A stretch of DNA of 64,000 bases. Source: Micromonospora sp. WMMD980. GTDB taxonomy: Bacteria; Actinomycetota; Actinomycetes; Mycobacteriales; Micromonosporaceae. Under the pieces are notes generated by a model. The model worked only from the letters and a program-made list of their open reading frames with translations, was not told the DNA's origin and searched no databases. Position 1 is the stretch's first letter; every line of letters begins with the position of its first letter. This document shows positions 42,465 through 50,991 of this stretch, one piece after another. The DNA is taken from contig NZ_JARUBE010000003.1 in the NCBI RefSeq assembly GCF_029626035.1, positions 372,001 to 436,000 of the forward strand, given 5' to 3'. The translations under genes and the position numbers were made by a program.

Positions 42465-42529
42465 GGCGCCGACGATAACCGCGCCCGGCCGCCTATCCTG
42501 GCCCCCGGGCGTCGTCGAGGGGGAACTGC

Positions 42530-45500
42530 GTGCTGGTCATCCACGGGCTGTGGCTGCCCGGCGCCGGGCTCGCGCTGTGGGCCGAGGACGGCACGCTGCC
42601 GGCCCGCGCCCCGCGCCGACCCGGCCGCGCCCCGCGCGAACGGCCGCATCCGTTCGCCGCCGACCACGCCACGCTGGCCGCCGCGCTCGACGGGACCCCG
42701 GGCGAGCCGATCTCCGTACTGCTCGGCCTACCCACCCGGGCCGGCTCGCCGGTGGAGTCCCCGGAGCTGGTCCGGGCCGCCGTCGAGGAGCCGGCTCGCG
42801 GTCCGGTCACCCGCGCCGGCTGGCGGGTCCCCGCCCTGGCGTACGCCCCGGACGCCGCGTACGCGCTGCTGCGCGCCGCCCTGCCGGACCCGGTCGGGGC
42901 GAGCCTGCGGCACCTGGCCGAACTCGCCGACTTCGCCGCCGACCTGGTCACCCGCGGCCGCCTGCTCCCCGGCTGCAAGGAGGGGCCCCCGGTTAACGCC
43001 TCCGGTAGAGAAGGGTCCCCCTCTCACCGCCCCACTCGACCGGGGCGCCGGGTGCGGGTGGTGGACGACTCCGACGGGGCGACCGCGCGGGCGCTCTGGC
43101 TGCCGCTGCTCACCGGCACCGACGCGGCCTGGGCCCGGGACCTGGCGCCCGCACTGCCCCCGGCGGCCCGTGCCGCCCGCGAGTGGCAGCCGGCCGGATC
43201 GGGCGCGTCCGTTGTCGCCCGGACGGCGACAGGTGCACCCAAACCGGCGGACCCGCGCGTCGTCGCCGGGCAGGCGGAGGACCCGGGGGCGGGTGAGCTG
43301 GTGGCGGACGCGCTGGACGCGCTCGTCGACGCCGCCGCCCGGGTGGCTCTGGCCGACACCCGACTGCACCGGGGGATGCGGCCCGGCGGCCCGGTGCCGC
43401 GCTGGCTGGCCGCGCTCGCCGGCCCGGAGCGCGAGTTCCCCGCCGAGCCGGCCGCGCTGGCGACCCTGCGCGCCGGGCTGGACGCCTGGCAGCGCGACGC
43501 CGCCGGCGGGGTGGTACGAGCCACGTTCCGCCTGGTCGAACCGCCCGTCGACCCGGTCGCCGAGCTGGTCGAGGGTGGCACCTGGCTGCTGGAGTTCGGC
43601 CTGTACCCGGCCGACGAGCCGGGGCTGGTGGTGGAGGCCGCGCACATCTGGCAACGGCCCGCGCCCGCGCTCGCCGCCCGCGGCGTCGACCCGCAGGAGA
43701 CGCTGCTGGCCGAGCTGGGCCGGGCGAGCCGGCTCTGGCCCGAGGTGGACGCGGCGCTGCGGACCGCCGCGCCGGAGGGGATGGAGCTGGACGCCGACGG
43801 CGCGCACCGGTTCCTGCGCGAGGGGGCGCCGGTGCTGCACGCGGCCGGTTTCGGTGTGCTGCTGCCGTCCTGGTGGCGGCGGTCCTCGTCGCGCCTGGGC
43901 GCGCGGCTGCGCGCCCGCAGCCGCACCGCGCCGGGGGCCGTCGCCACCACGGCCGGCGGGCTGGGCCTGGACGCGCTCGTCGACTACCGCTGGGAGGTGG
44001 CCCTCGGCGACCAGCCGCTCACCGCCGAGGAGTTGGCCTCGCTCGCCGACCTGAAGTCGCCGCTGGTGCGGCTGCGCGGCCGGTGGGTCGAGCTGGACCC
44101 GCAACGCCTGGAGGCCGGGCTGCGGCTGCTCCGGTCCTCGGGCGAGCTGACCGTGGCCGACCTGCTGCGGATGGGGCTCACCGGAGAGGAGAGCGGCGGT
44201 GAGCTGCCGGTGCTGGACGTGGTCGCCGACGGCGCGCTGGGCGAGTTGCTGGCCGGCGAGGCGGAGCGGCGGCTCACCCCGGCCGACCCGCCACCGGGCT
44301 TCGTCGGGACGCTGCGGCCGTACCAGCGGCGCGGGCTGGCCTGGCTGGCCTTCCTCCAGTCGCTCGGGCTGGGCGGGATCCTCGCCGACGACATGGGGCT
44401 GGGCAAGACCGTGCAGCTGCTCGCGCTGCTCGCCGGTGACCCGCCGGACGCCGGGCCCACGCTGCTGGTCTGTCCGATGTCGCTGGTCGGCAACTGGCAG
44501 CGCGAGGCCGCCACGTTCGCGCCGGAGCTGCGCGTACACGTACATCACGGCGCCGAGCGTGCCCGGGGGGAGGAGTTCGCCGCGGCCGTGCGCGCGGCGG
44601 ACCTGGTGGTGACCACCTACGCGGTGGCCGCCCGCGACGCGCTCGAGTTGGCCGGCGTCGACTGGCACCGGGTGGTGGTGGACGAGGCGCAGGCGATCAA
44701 GAACGCCGCGACCCGGCAGGCCGAGGCGGTCCGGTCGCTGCCCGCGCGGCACCGGGTCGCGGTCACGGGTACGCCGGTGGAGAACCGCCTCGCCGACCTC
44801 TGGTCGATCATGCAGTTCGCCAATCCGGGGCTGCTCGGCCCGGCCGCGGTGTTCCGCAAGCGGTTCGCCGAGCCGATCGAGCGGCACGGCGACGCCGAGG
44901 TGGCCGAGCGGCTGCGCCGGATCACCGGCCCGTTCGTGCTGCGCCGGCTCAAGACCGACCCGACGATCATCACCGACCTGCCGGAGAAGCTGGAGATGGA
45001 GGTGCTCTGCAACCTCACCGCCGAGCAGGCCGCCCTCTACCGGGCCGTCGTCGACGACATGATGGCGAAAATCGAGTCCAGCGACGGGATCGAACGCCGG
45101 GGGCTGGTGCTGGCCACCATGACCCGGCTCAAGCAGGTCTGCAACCACCCCGCCCAACTGCTGCACGACGGCTCCGCCCTGGCCGGCCGCTCCGGCAAGC
45201 TGGAACGTCTCGACGAGATCGTCGACGAGGTGCTCGCGGCGGGGGAGAAGGCGCTGCTCTTCACCCAGTACGCCGAGTTCGGCGGGATGCTGCGCGGGCA
45301 CCTGTCGGCGCGTACCGGTCGGGAGGTGCTGCTGCTGCACGGCGGCGTCGGCAAGGCCGACCGGGACGCCATGGTGGCCCGGTTCCAGACCCCCGACGGC
45401 CCGCCGCTGTTCGTGCTCTCGCTCAAGGCCGGCGGGACCGGACTCACCCTGACCGCGGCCAACCACGTGGTGCACGTCGACCGGTGGTGGAACCCGGCCG

Positions 45501-45730
45501 TCGAGGACCAGGCCACCGACCGGGCGTTCCGCATCGGCCAGCGCCGGCGGGTGCAGGTACGCAAGTTCGTCTGCGCCGGCACCGTGGAGGAGAAGGTGGC
45601 CGCGATGATCGCCGACAAGCGGAGCCTGGCCCGGTCGGTGGTGGGCAGCGGGGAGCAGTGGGTGACCGAGCTGTCCACCGACACGCTGCGGGAGCTGTTC
45701 ACGCTGGAGGCCGGGGCGGTGGTCGAGTGA
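42530..45730 (+). CDS. SNF2-family helicase/ATPase with an internal palindromic repeat
   Basis: 1066 aa, GTG start. The N-terminal 500 residues form the bacterial SNF2-associated region. The ATPase has Walker A in LADDMGLGKTVQLL near residue 618, Walker B as DEAQAIKNA near 717, LKQVCNHPAQLL near 865, and motifs V-VI in LKAGGTGLTLTAANHV and ATDRAFRIGQ near 965-1000. Such proteins translocate on double-stranded DNA; mycobacterial relatives are annotated HelZ. Residues 150-167 are translated from a copy of the GGGGCCCC repeat, inserted in frame between two N-terminal segments. The stop overlaps the SWIM gene start by 4 bp. Confidence 0.92.
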   Translation: MLVIHGLWLPGAGLALWAEDGTLPARAPRRPGRAPRERPHPFAADHATLAAALDGTPGEPISVLLGLPTRAGSPVESPELVRAAVEEPARGPVTRAGWRVPALAYAPDAAYALLRAALPDPVGASLRHLAELADFAADLVTRGRLLPGCKEGPPVNASGREGSPSHRPTRPGRRVRVVDDSDGATARALWLPLLTGTDAAWARDLAPALPPAARAAREWQPAGSGASVVARTATGAPKPADPRVVAGQAEDPGAGELVADALDALVDAAARVALADTRLHRGMRPGGPVPRWLAALAGPEREFPAEPAALATLRAGLDAWQRDAAGGVVRATFRLVEPPVDPVAELVEGGTWLLEFGLYPADEPGLVVEAAHIWQRPAPALAARGVDPQETLLAELGRASRLWPEVDAALRTAAPEGMELDADGAHRFLREGAPVLHAAGFGVLLPSWWRRSSSRLGARLRARSRTAPGAVATTAGGLGLDALVDYRWEVALGDQPLTAEELASLADLKSPLVRLRGRWVELDPQRLEAGLRLLRSSGELTVADLLRMGLTGEESGGELPVLDVVADGALGELLAGEAERRLTPADPPPGFVGTLRPYQRRGLAWLAFLQSLGLGGILADDMGLGKTVQLLALLAGDPPDAGPTLLVCPMSLVGNWQREAATFAPELRVHVHHGAERARGEEFAAAVRAADLVVTTYAVAARDALELAGVDWHRVVVDEAQAIKNAATRQAEAVRSLPARHRVAVTGTPVENRLADLWSIMQFANPGLLGPAAVFRKRFAEPIERHGDAEVAERLRRITGPFVLRRLKTDPTIITDLPEKLEMEVLCNLTAEQAALYRAVVDDMMAKIESSDGIERRGLVLATMTRLKQVCNHPAQLLHDGSALAGRSGKLERLDEIVDEVLAAGEKALLFTQYAEFGGMLRGHLSARTGREVLLLHGGVGKADRDAMVARFQTPDGPPLFVLSLKAGGTGLTLTAANHVVHVDRWWNPAVEDQATDRAFRIGQRRRVQVRKFVCAGTVEEKVAAMIADKRSLARSVVGSGEQWVTELSTDTLRELFTLEAGAVVE
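42976..43026. repeat. GGGGCCCC-type repeat within the helicase reading frame (copy 6)
   Basis: AAGGAGGGGCCCCCGGTTAA continues into CGCCTCCGGTAGAGAAGG, the same core as the intergenic copies. The 51 bp are a multiple of three and are read as KEGPPVNASGREGSPSH. All other copies lie at gene ends. Confidence 0.85.
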
Positions 45731-46671
45731 GCCCGAGCTTCGACGACTACGGGCCGCCGCGCCGGGTCGAGGGCGGGTTGCGGGCCCGCAGCACCCGGGG
45801 CGCGATCGGGCGGTCCTGGTGGTCCCGGCGCTTCCTGGCGGTGCTGGAGTCGTTCGCGCTCGGCTCCCGGCTCACCCGTGGCCGGGCGTACGCGCGCCGG
45901 GGTCAGGTGCTCCGGCTGGACGTCTCGCCCGGCCTGGTCACCGCCGAGGTGCAGGGGTCCCGGCCGCGCCCGTACCCGGCGCGGATCGGGCTGGCCGCGT
46001 ACCCGGAGGAGGTGTGGCGGCGGATCGAGGAGGAGTTGGCCGGGCAGGCGTTCTTCAGCGCCCGGCTGCTCGCCGGCGACCTGCCGGCCGAGCTGGAGGA
46101 GTTGTTCGCTGCGGCGGGCGCGCCGCTGTTCCCGACCGAGTTCGGCGAGTTGACGCAGCGGTGCGGCTGCCCCGACTTCGCGGTGCCGTGCAAGCACCTG
46201 GCGGCCACGTTCTACCTGCTCGCCGAGGCGTTCGACGCCGACCCGTTCCGGTTGCTGCACTGGCGCGGCCGGTCCCGGGCCGACCTGCTCGACCGGCTGC
46301 GTACGCTGCGCGGCGTCCGATCCGGCGGCGCGGCGGCGCCGAGCGACGTCGGGGTCCACGGGACCGCGTCGGCGGGGCCGACGGACGCGATGGACCCGGC
46401 CGGGCCGGCGGACCGGTCGGTCGGGACGCCGGTGCCGGTGACCGGTGCCGCGCGGGCGCTGGCCGGGCTGCCGGCGGTCGATCCGGCCGAGGAACTGGAC
46501 CGGTTCTGGCTCCCGCCGGTGGCGCTGCCCGACCGACCACCCACCCTGGACACCGGCCCGGAGCTGCTGCTGCGGCAACTCGGCCCGCCCGACCCGGAGA
46601 TCGGCGGTCCGGGCCTGGCCGAGCGGCTCCGCCGCGCGTACCGGGCCTTCGGCGAAGGACCGAACGGTTAA
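45727..46671 (+). CDS. SWIM zinc-finger protein, partner of the SNF2 helicase
   Basis: 314 aa, with GTG overlapping the helicase stop (GTGA). The SWIM motif is QRCGCPDFAVPCKHLAATFYLLAE, with the CxC and CxH metal ligands near residues 139-160. The N-terminal WWSRRFLAVLE segment is typical of these partners. The C-terminal third is Pro/Ala-rich. SNF2/SWIM pairs are common in actinobacteria, and the SWIM protein probably binds DNA or the helicase. The 3' end runs into a palindromic repeat. Confidence 0.9.
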   Translation: MSPSFDDYGPPRRVEGGLRARSTRGAIGRSWWSRRFLAVLESFALGSRLTRGRAYARRGQVLRLDVSPGLVTAEVQGSRPRPYPARIGLAAYPEEVWRRIEEELAGQAFFSARLLAGDLPAELEELFAAAGAPLFPTEFGELTQRCGCPDFAVPCKHLAATFYLLAEAFDADPFRLLHWRGRSRADLLDRLRTLRGVRSGGAAAPSDVGVHGTASAGPTDAMDPAGPADRSVGTPVPVTGAARALAGLPAVDPAEELDRFWLPPVALPDRPPTLDTGPELLLRQLGPPDPEIGGPGLAERLRRAYRAFGEGPNG

Positions 46672-46718
46672 GAGGGGGCCCCGCCTCTACCGGAGGCGTT
46701 AAGAAGGGGCCCTTCCTT
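46669..46718. repeat. GGGGCCCC-clamped palindromic repeat, copy 7 (likely terminator)
   Basis: Starts in the stop codon of the SWIM gene with TAAGAGGGGGCCCC and carries the core in reverse, CTCTACCGGAGGCGTTAA, then AAGGGGCCC. It lies between convergent genes. Confidence 0.8.
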
Positions 46719-46722
46719 GCAC

Positions 46723-46980
46723 TCACAGGAGGCGGCGGCGGAAGCGCCACATCAGGGCGGCGTTGGCGACCAGCACCATGGCGCAGATCGCTCCGGCCAA
46801 CCGCCCGGCGAGCACGGTCATCGCCGGCAGCGAGGCCCACAGCACGATGGTCATCAGCATCATGTACCGGCCCCGGCGGCCCTTGAGCCGGCTGTCCAAC
46901 CGGGCGAAGAACCGTGGATCGCTCTCCCGAAGCTGGCGGGTGATCTGTTCGAACCTGCGCTGATCCTCTTGGCTGAGCAT
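46723..46980 (-). CDS. DUF3040 family membrane protein
   Basis: 85 aa. The N-terminal LSQEDQRRFEQITRQLRESD is the usual opening of DUF3040 proteins, followed by two membrane helices (about residues 40-56 and 58-76) and a basic tail FRRRLL. The ATG at 46980 is chosen because this opening begins there. Function is unknown; the family is confined to actinobacteria. Confidence 0.85.
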   Translation of the reverse strand: MLSQEDQRRFEQITRQLRESDPRFFARLDSRLKGRRGRYMMLMTIVLWASLPAMTVLAGRLAGAICAMVLVANAALMWRFRRRLL

Positions 46981-47434
46981 GGCGGTGTGCCTTCCCCTCA
47001 CGGCTTCAGCGGTTCGGCGGCATACCCGGATCCCAGGGGGGTCACGCGCCGCCGCTGCTGCTTGTTTCCGCGGGTCGGACAGCCGCGCACGCACCGGCCG
47101 GGCGCCTCAGCGCAGGCTTATCCCTACCTTAAGTTTCCCTGTTGTCGGGAACGGGGCCGGCGACCCCACGGCGGGCCGAAACCTCGCGTCCGGGCGATCC
47201 GCGCCCGGGTCGGCCCTGCTCCGGACGGGGGTGGGCCCGGCCGCCGGCGGTCGGCGTCCCGCCCCGGGCCTGAGCACCGTCTTAAGTGCGCGTGGGCGCG
47301 CTTCCGGCCCGCCTTGAGCTGCCGGGACGGGGTGGCTACCTTCCCGTAGCAACTCTCCGGCAACCGTCGCCGCCCCTGCCACCCAACCCCCGGGTAACAG
47401 GCGTGCCGGCGCTCGAAGAAAACGGGATAGGTAC
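46981..47434. other. intergenic region upstream of the DUF1800 gene, no gene seen
   Basis: About 450 bp between the divergent DUF3040 and DUF1800 genes. The open frames here overlap one another and are Arg/Pro/Ala-rich without ribosome sites. CCTTAAGT occurs twice (near 47127 and 47280), an AT-rich interruption that may belong to promoters, but no hexamer pair is convincing. Confidence 0.5.
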
Positions 47435-49603
47435 ATGGCCGACCTGAACGTGCCACCGCGTCGACCCCGGGACGACCGCGGCTGGGACGGATACCAGCAC
47501 CCCCACCCGGACGGGCACCGCGACCTGGACCCCGCCGCACCGTACGCCGGCGGGTACCCCGTGCCGACGCCCCAGCCCGCCCCGGGCCCGCAGTGGGTCG
47601 GCCCGAACGGCTTCGCCCCCGCCGGCCCCGCGCCCCAGCAGGGCGGCTACGGCCAGCAGGGCGGTTACCCCCAGCAGGGCGGTTACCCCCAGCAGGGCGG
47701 TTACCCCCAGCAGGGCGGTTACCCCCAGCAGGGCGGTTACCCCCAGCAGGGCGGCTACGGCCAGCCCGCCGGTGGGTACCCGCCGCCGGCCGGGCCGGGT
47801 CTGCCCACTCTGGACGACGACTCCGACGACGCGCCGAACCGTGGCCGGCGGCGTGCCCTCGCCACGCTCGGCGGCGCGGCGGTGGTCGCCGGCGGCGCCG
47901 CGTTCGCCCTCTCCCCGCAGCTCCGCGGCCTGTTCTCCGACGGCCCGGCGGCCGGTGACGCCACCGGCACGGTGACCACCGACGGCACCCAGGCCCGGCC
48001 CAGCGGACAGCAGCCCAGCACGGTGCGGACCTACACCGAGCAGAACGAGAGCTACATGGGCTCGCGGGCCGGCGCGGCGCTCAAGCGCAACGCCCCGAGC
48101 GGCGGCCGCCTCTTCGGCAGCCCGGCGGCCGCCGCCGAGGCGACCCAGGTGACCGTGAAGACGGTGCTCTCCAAGGACCCGATCACCCACCTGGCCCGCC
48201 GCGCCACGTTCGGCCCGACGCCCAAGGTGATCGCCGACATCAAGAAGCTCGGCATCGACAATTGGCTGCGCCAGCAGTTGGAGCCGGAGAAGATCGCCCC
48301 GACCAAGGGCGAGCTGAAGCTGGCCGACCTGCCCTCGCTGAAGCTCAGCCCGACCCAGCTCCGCGACCAGCGGGAGCAGCTCAACGAGCGCGGCGTCGAC
48401 CCGGCCCGGGAGACGGTGGACGCCAGCATCGCCCGGCAGATCTGGTCCGACCGCCAGCTCTTCGAGGTGATGGTCGACTTCTGGAACGACTTCCTGCACG
48501 TGGCGGCGGACTTCGACGGCGGCGAGAACTACCGCAACGCTTTCGACAAGGACGTCATCCGCAAGCACGCGCTGGGCAGCTACCCGGACATGCTGGTCGC
48601 CGCGAACAAGCACCCGGCGCTGCTGCTCTACCTGAACCAGGTCGACTCGCGCAAGGACGCGATCAACGAGAATCTGGCCCGGGAGAACCTGGAGCTCTAC
48701 TCGGTCGGCGTCGACGGCGGCTACACCGAGAAGGACGTGCGGCAGGCCGCCATGCTGCAGACCGGTCGGGGCGTCGCCGACGGCAAGTACATGTTCTTCG
48801 CCGACCGGCACTACGTCGGCAAGGTCAAGATCCTCGGGTTCAGCCACGCCAACACCTCGAACGACCCGAAGGTCGCCGACCAGGTGATCGACTCCTACAT
48901 CCGGTACATCGCGCTGCACCCGTCCACCGCGAAGTACGTGGCGCAGAACCTGGCCACCCGGTTCGTCTCCGACACCCCGCCGAAGTCGATCGTGGACCGG
49001 CTGGCGAAGGCGTACACCACCAACAAGGGCAACATCCGCCCGGTGCTGGCCACGCTGTTCAGCTCCTCGGAGTTCTGGGCCGCGGTCGGGCAGAAGGTGC
49101 GCCGCCCGATGGAGTACCTGGTGGCCACGTACCGGTCGCTCGGAGTCGGGCCGGACGCGACAGCCGGGTTCGACGGCGACAAGCGGCGCGCGCCGTTCGC
49201 CCAGGGCCTGCGGCAGGTCCAGGACAAGATGCGCGAGCTGGGCCAGTACCCGATGGGCAAGCCCACGCCGGACGGCTACGCCGACGTCTACCTCGCGTGG
49301 ACCTCGGCCGGCACCATGGTCGACGGTTGGAACGAGGCGGGCGAGCTGCTCGGCGGCTGGCGCAAGCAGTTCACCTACGTCAAGCCGGAGAAGCTGGTGG
49401 CGAAGCCGCCGGCGACCGCCGGGGCGTACGTGGACGCGCTGGCGATGAAGCTGGTGCACCAGAAGCTCAGCGCCAAGGAGAAGAAGCTCGTGCTCGCGGT
49501 GGCCGGGGTGTCCGAGGGCGCCAAGGTCGACGCCACCTTCAACGGGGCCATCGCCGCGGTCGCGCGGACGATCCTCGCGTCCCCCCAGCACCACCTCCGG
49601 TGA
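47435..49603 (+). CDS. DUF1800 family protein with a Gln/Gly/Tyr repeat region
   Basis: 722 aa. Residues 1-135 are Pro/Gly/Gln-rich and include seven tandem QQGGYP/G units. Next is RGRRRALATLGGAAVVAGGAAFAL (about 140-165), a basic stretch plus a hydrophobic helix resembling a Tat-like anchor. The DUF1800 domain fills the rest (HLARRATFGPTPKVIADI near 250, FWNDFLHVAADF near 349, NLARENLELYSVGVDGGYTEKDV near 410). DUF1800 proteins usually pair with DUF1501 proteins, as here. The N-terminal repeat would lie on the cytoplasmic side if the helix is an anchor. Function is unknown. Confidence 0.88.
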   Translation: MADLNVPPRRPRDDRGWDGYQHPHPDGHRDLDPAAPYAGGYPVPTPQPAPGPQWVGPNGFAPAGPAPQQGGYGQQGGYPQQGGYPQQGGYPQQGGYPQQGGYPQQGGYGQPAGGYPPPAGPGLPTLDDDSDDAPNRGRRRALATLGGAAVVAGGAAFALSPQLRGLFSDGPAAGDATGTVTTDGTQARPSGQQPSTVRTYTEQNESYMGSRAGAALKRNAPSGGRLFGSPAAAAEATQVTVKTVLSKDPITHLARRATFGPTPKVIADIKKLGIDNWLRQQLEPEKIAPTKGELKLADLPSLKLSPTQLRDQREQLNERGVDPARETVDASIARQIWSDRQLFEVMVDFWNDFLHVAADFDGGENYRNAFDKDVIRKHALGSYPDMLVAANKHPALLLYLNQVDSRKDAINENLARENLELYSVGVDGGYTEKDVRQAAMLQTGRGVADGKYMFFADRHYVGKVKILGFSHANTSNDPKVADQVIDSYIRYIALHPSTAKYVAQNLATRFVSDTPPKSIVDRLAKAYTTNKGNIRPVLATLFSSSEFWAAVGQKVRRPMEYLVATYRSLGVGPDATAGFDGDKRRAPFAQGLRQVQDKMRELGQYPMGKPTPDGYADVYLAWTSAGTMVDGWNEAGELLGGWRKQFTYVKPEKLVAKPPATAGAYVDALAMKLVHQKLSAKEKKLVLAVAGVSEGAKVDATFNGAIAAVARTILASPQHHLR
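47636..47761 (+). repeat. 18-bp tandem repeat, seven units
   Basis: Seven head-to-tail units of CAGCAGGGCGGTTACCCC; the first and last end CTACGGC. The five central units are identical at DNA level. Each unit encodes QQGGYP (or QQGGYG) in the DUF1800 protein. Identical units suggest recent slippage and length variation between strains. Confidence 0.95.
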
Positions 49604-49611
49604 GGCATTCG

Positions 49612-50991
49612 ATGGAGATGACCGTGAACCCGTACCCCCTGCACCCCGAATGCCCCGACGTGCGGCGGCTGGCCGACAACCCGGCCGAGGCGCTGCTGCG
49701 CGCGGAGGCGGACGTCGTCGCGGCCGAGAACGTGGCCGAGGCGGACCGGTACCGCCGGCTGGAGGAGGTCGAGGAGGCCCAGCAGGACGGCCGGGGCGTC
49801 ACCCGGCGTACCTTCGTCGCCGGTGCCGCGGCCACCGCGACCGCGCTGGCCACCGCGCAGTTCGTGACCACCTCGGCGTCGTTCGCGGCGACCAAGACCG
49901 GCACCCTGATCCACGTCTTCCTCTACGGCGGGCTGGACGGGTTGAGCCTGGTCGCGCCGGCCAGCGACCCGGTGCTCGGCAAAGTCCGCCCGGATCTGCT
50001 GCTCGGCAACGACTCGCTGGCCCTGGACCGCGGCTTCAAGCTGACCAGCGCGTTCTCTCCGCTGGAGAAGTGGCTGAAGGCCGGGCAGCTCGGCTTCGTG
50101 CCGGCGGTGTCCGACCCGCGGCTGTCCCGCAGCCACTTCCAGGCCGCCGACGCCTGCAACCTGGGCGGCCTCCCCGGCGAGACCGGCGGCCGGGGCTGGC
50201 TGGACAGCCTGGTCGACGCGCTCGGCAAGGGCACCGCGTTCCGCAGCGTGGGCATCGGCAGCACGCTGCCGCGTTCGCTGGTCGGCGTGAACGGCGCGCT
50301 GGCGCTCAACAGCGTCGGCGACCTGCGGCTCAACGGCGACGACAGGTTCCGCGCGGCCACCGAGAAGGCGATCCGCGGCCTGTTCACCGGGATCAACCAC
50401 CCGGTGGAGGACGCGGTCATCGAGGGCATGGGCGCGCTGGCCACCGCGCAGAAGCTCGCCGCCAAGCCGTACGCCGCGGCGGCCGGCGTGGAGTACCAGG
50501 GTGTCGGCAACGCCTTCAAGCAGCTCGCCCAGCTCATCAAGGGCGGGGCGAACGTGCGGGTGGCGACCGTCGGCATGGGCGGCTACGACACCCACGAGAA
50601 CCAGGGCACCAGCGAGGGCGGCCAGCTCTGGCGGCGGCTCAACGAGCTGGCGAAGGCGATGGCGGCCTTCTTCACCGACCTGGGCGACCAGGCAGCCGAC
50701 GTGACGATCATGGTGTCCAGCGAGTTCGGCCGGCGGGTCGCCTCGAACAAGGGTGGCACCGACCACGGGCACGGCGGTGTGGTCACCGTGCTGTCCGGCC
50801 GCAAGCTCGCCGGCTCGCTGCTCGGCACGTGGAACGGGCTGAGCAAGCTGGACAGCGGTGACGTGCCGGAGTACAACAACATGTTCAACGTCTACGGGTC
50901 GGTGGCCCAGGGTCGCTTCGGTCTGACCACCGCCGAGGTGGACAAGGTGTTCCCGAAGCAGAAGTTCACCCCGATCAAGATGTACGCGTGA
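49612..50991 (+). CDS. DUF1501 family protein, Tat-exported
   Basis: 459 aa. After about 60 hydrophilic residues comes VTRRTFVAGAAATATALATAQFV, a twin-arginine signal placed unusually far from the N-terminus. The DUF1501 domain, related to the alkaline-phosphatase/sulfatase superfamily, follows (HVFLYGGLDGLSLVAP near 102, SRSHFQAADACNLG near 166, MGGYDTHENQG near 322, VSSEFGRRVASNKGGTDHGHGG near 363 with likely metal ligands). It starts 8 bp after the DUF1800 stop. Export through Tat implies a folded, perhaps metal- or cofactor-bearing protein. Confidence 0.88.
   Translation: MEMTVNPYPLHPECPDVRRLADNPAEALLRAEADVVAAENVAEADRYRRLEEVEEAQQDGRGVTRRTFVAGAAATATALATAQFVTTSASFAATKTGTLIHVFLYGGLDGLSLVAPASDPVLGKVRPDLLLGNDSLALDRGFKLTSAFSPLEKWLKAGQLGFVPAVSDPRLSRSHFQAADACNLGGLPGETGGRGWLDSLVDALGKGTAFRSVGIGSTLPRSLVGVNGALALNSVGDLRLNGDDRFRAATEKAIRGLFTGINHPVEDAVIEGMGALATAQKLAAKPYAAAAGVEYQGVGNAFKQLAQLIKGGANVRVATVGMGGYDTHENQGTSEGGQLWRRLNELAKAMAAFFTDLGDQAADVTIMVSSEFGRRVASNKGGTDHGHGGVVTVLSGRKLAGSLLGTWNGLSKLDSGDVPEYNNMFNVYGSVAQGRFGLTTAEVDKVFPKQKFTPIKMYA

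Noticed and set aside
4340..46718. GGGGCCCC repeats as insertion sequences
   Set aside because: Each is about 50 bp with no transposase gene and no clear target duplications; a REP-like or terminator family fits better.
47636..47761. CRISPR array
   Set aside because: Units are directly adjacent with no spacers and are translated in frame as QQGGYP.
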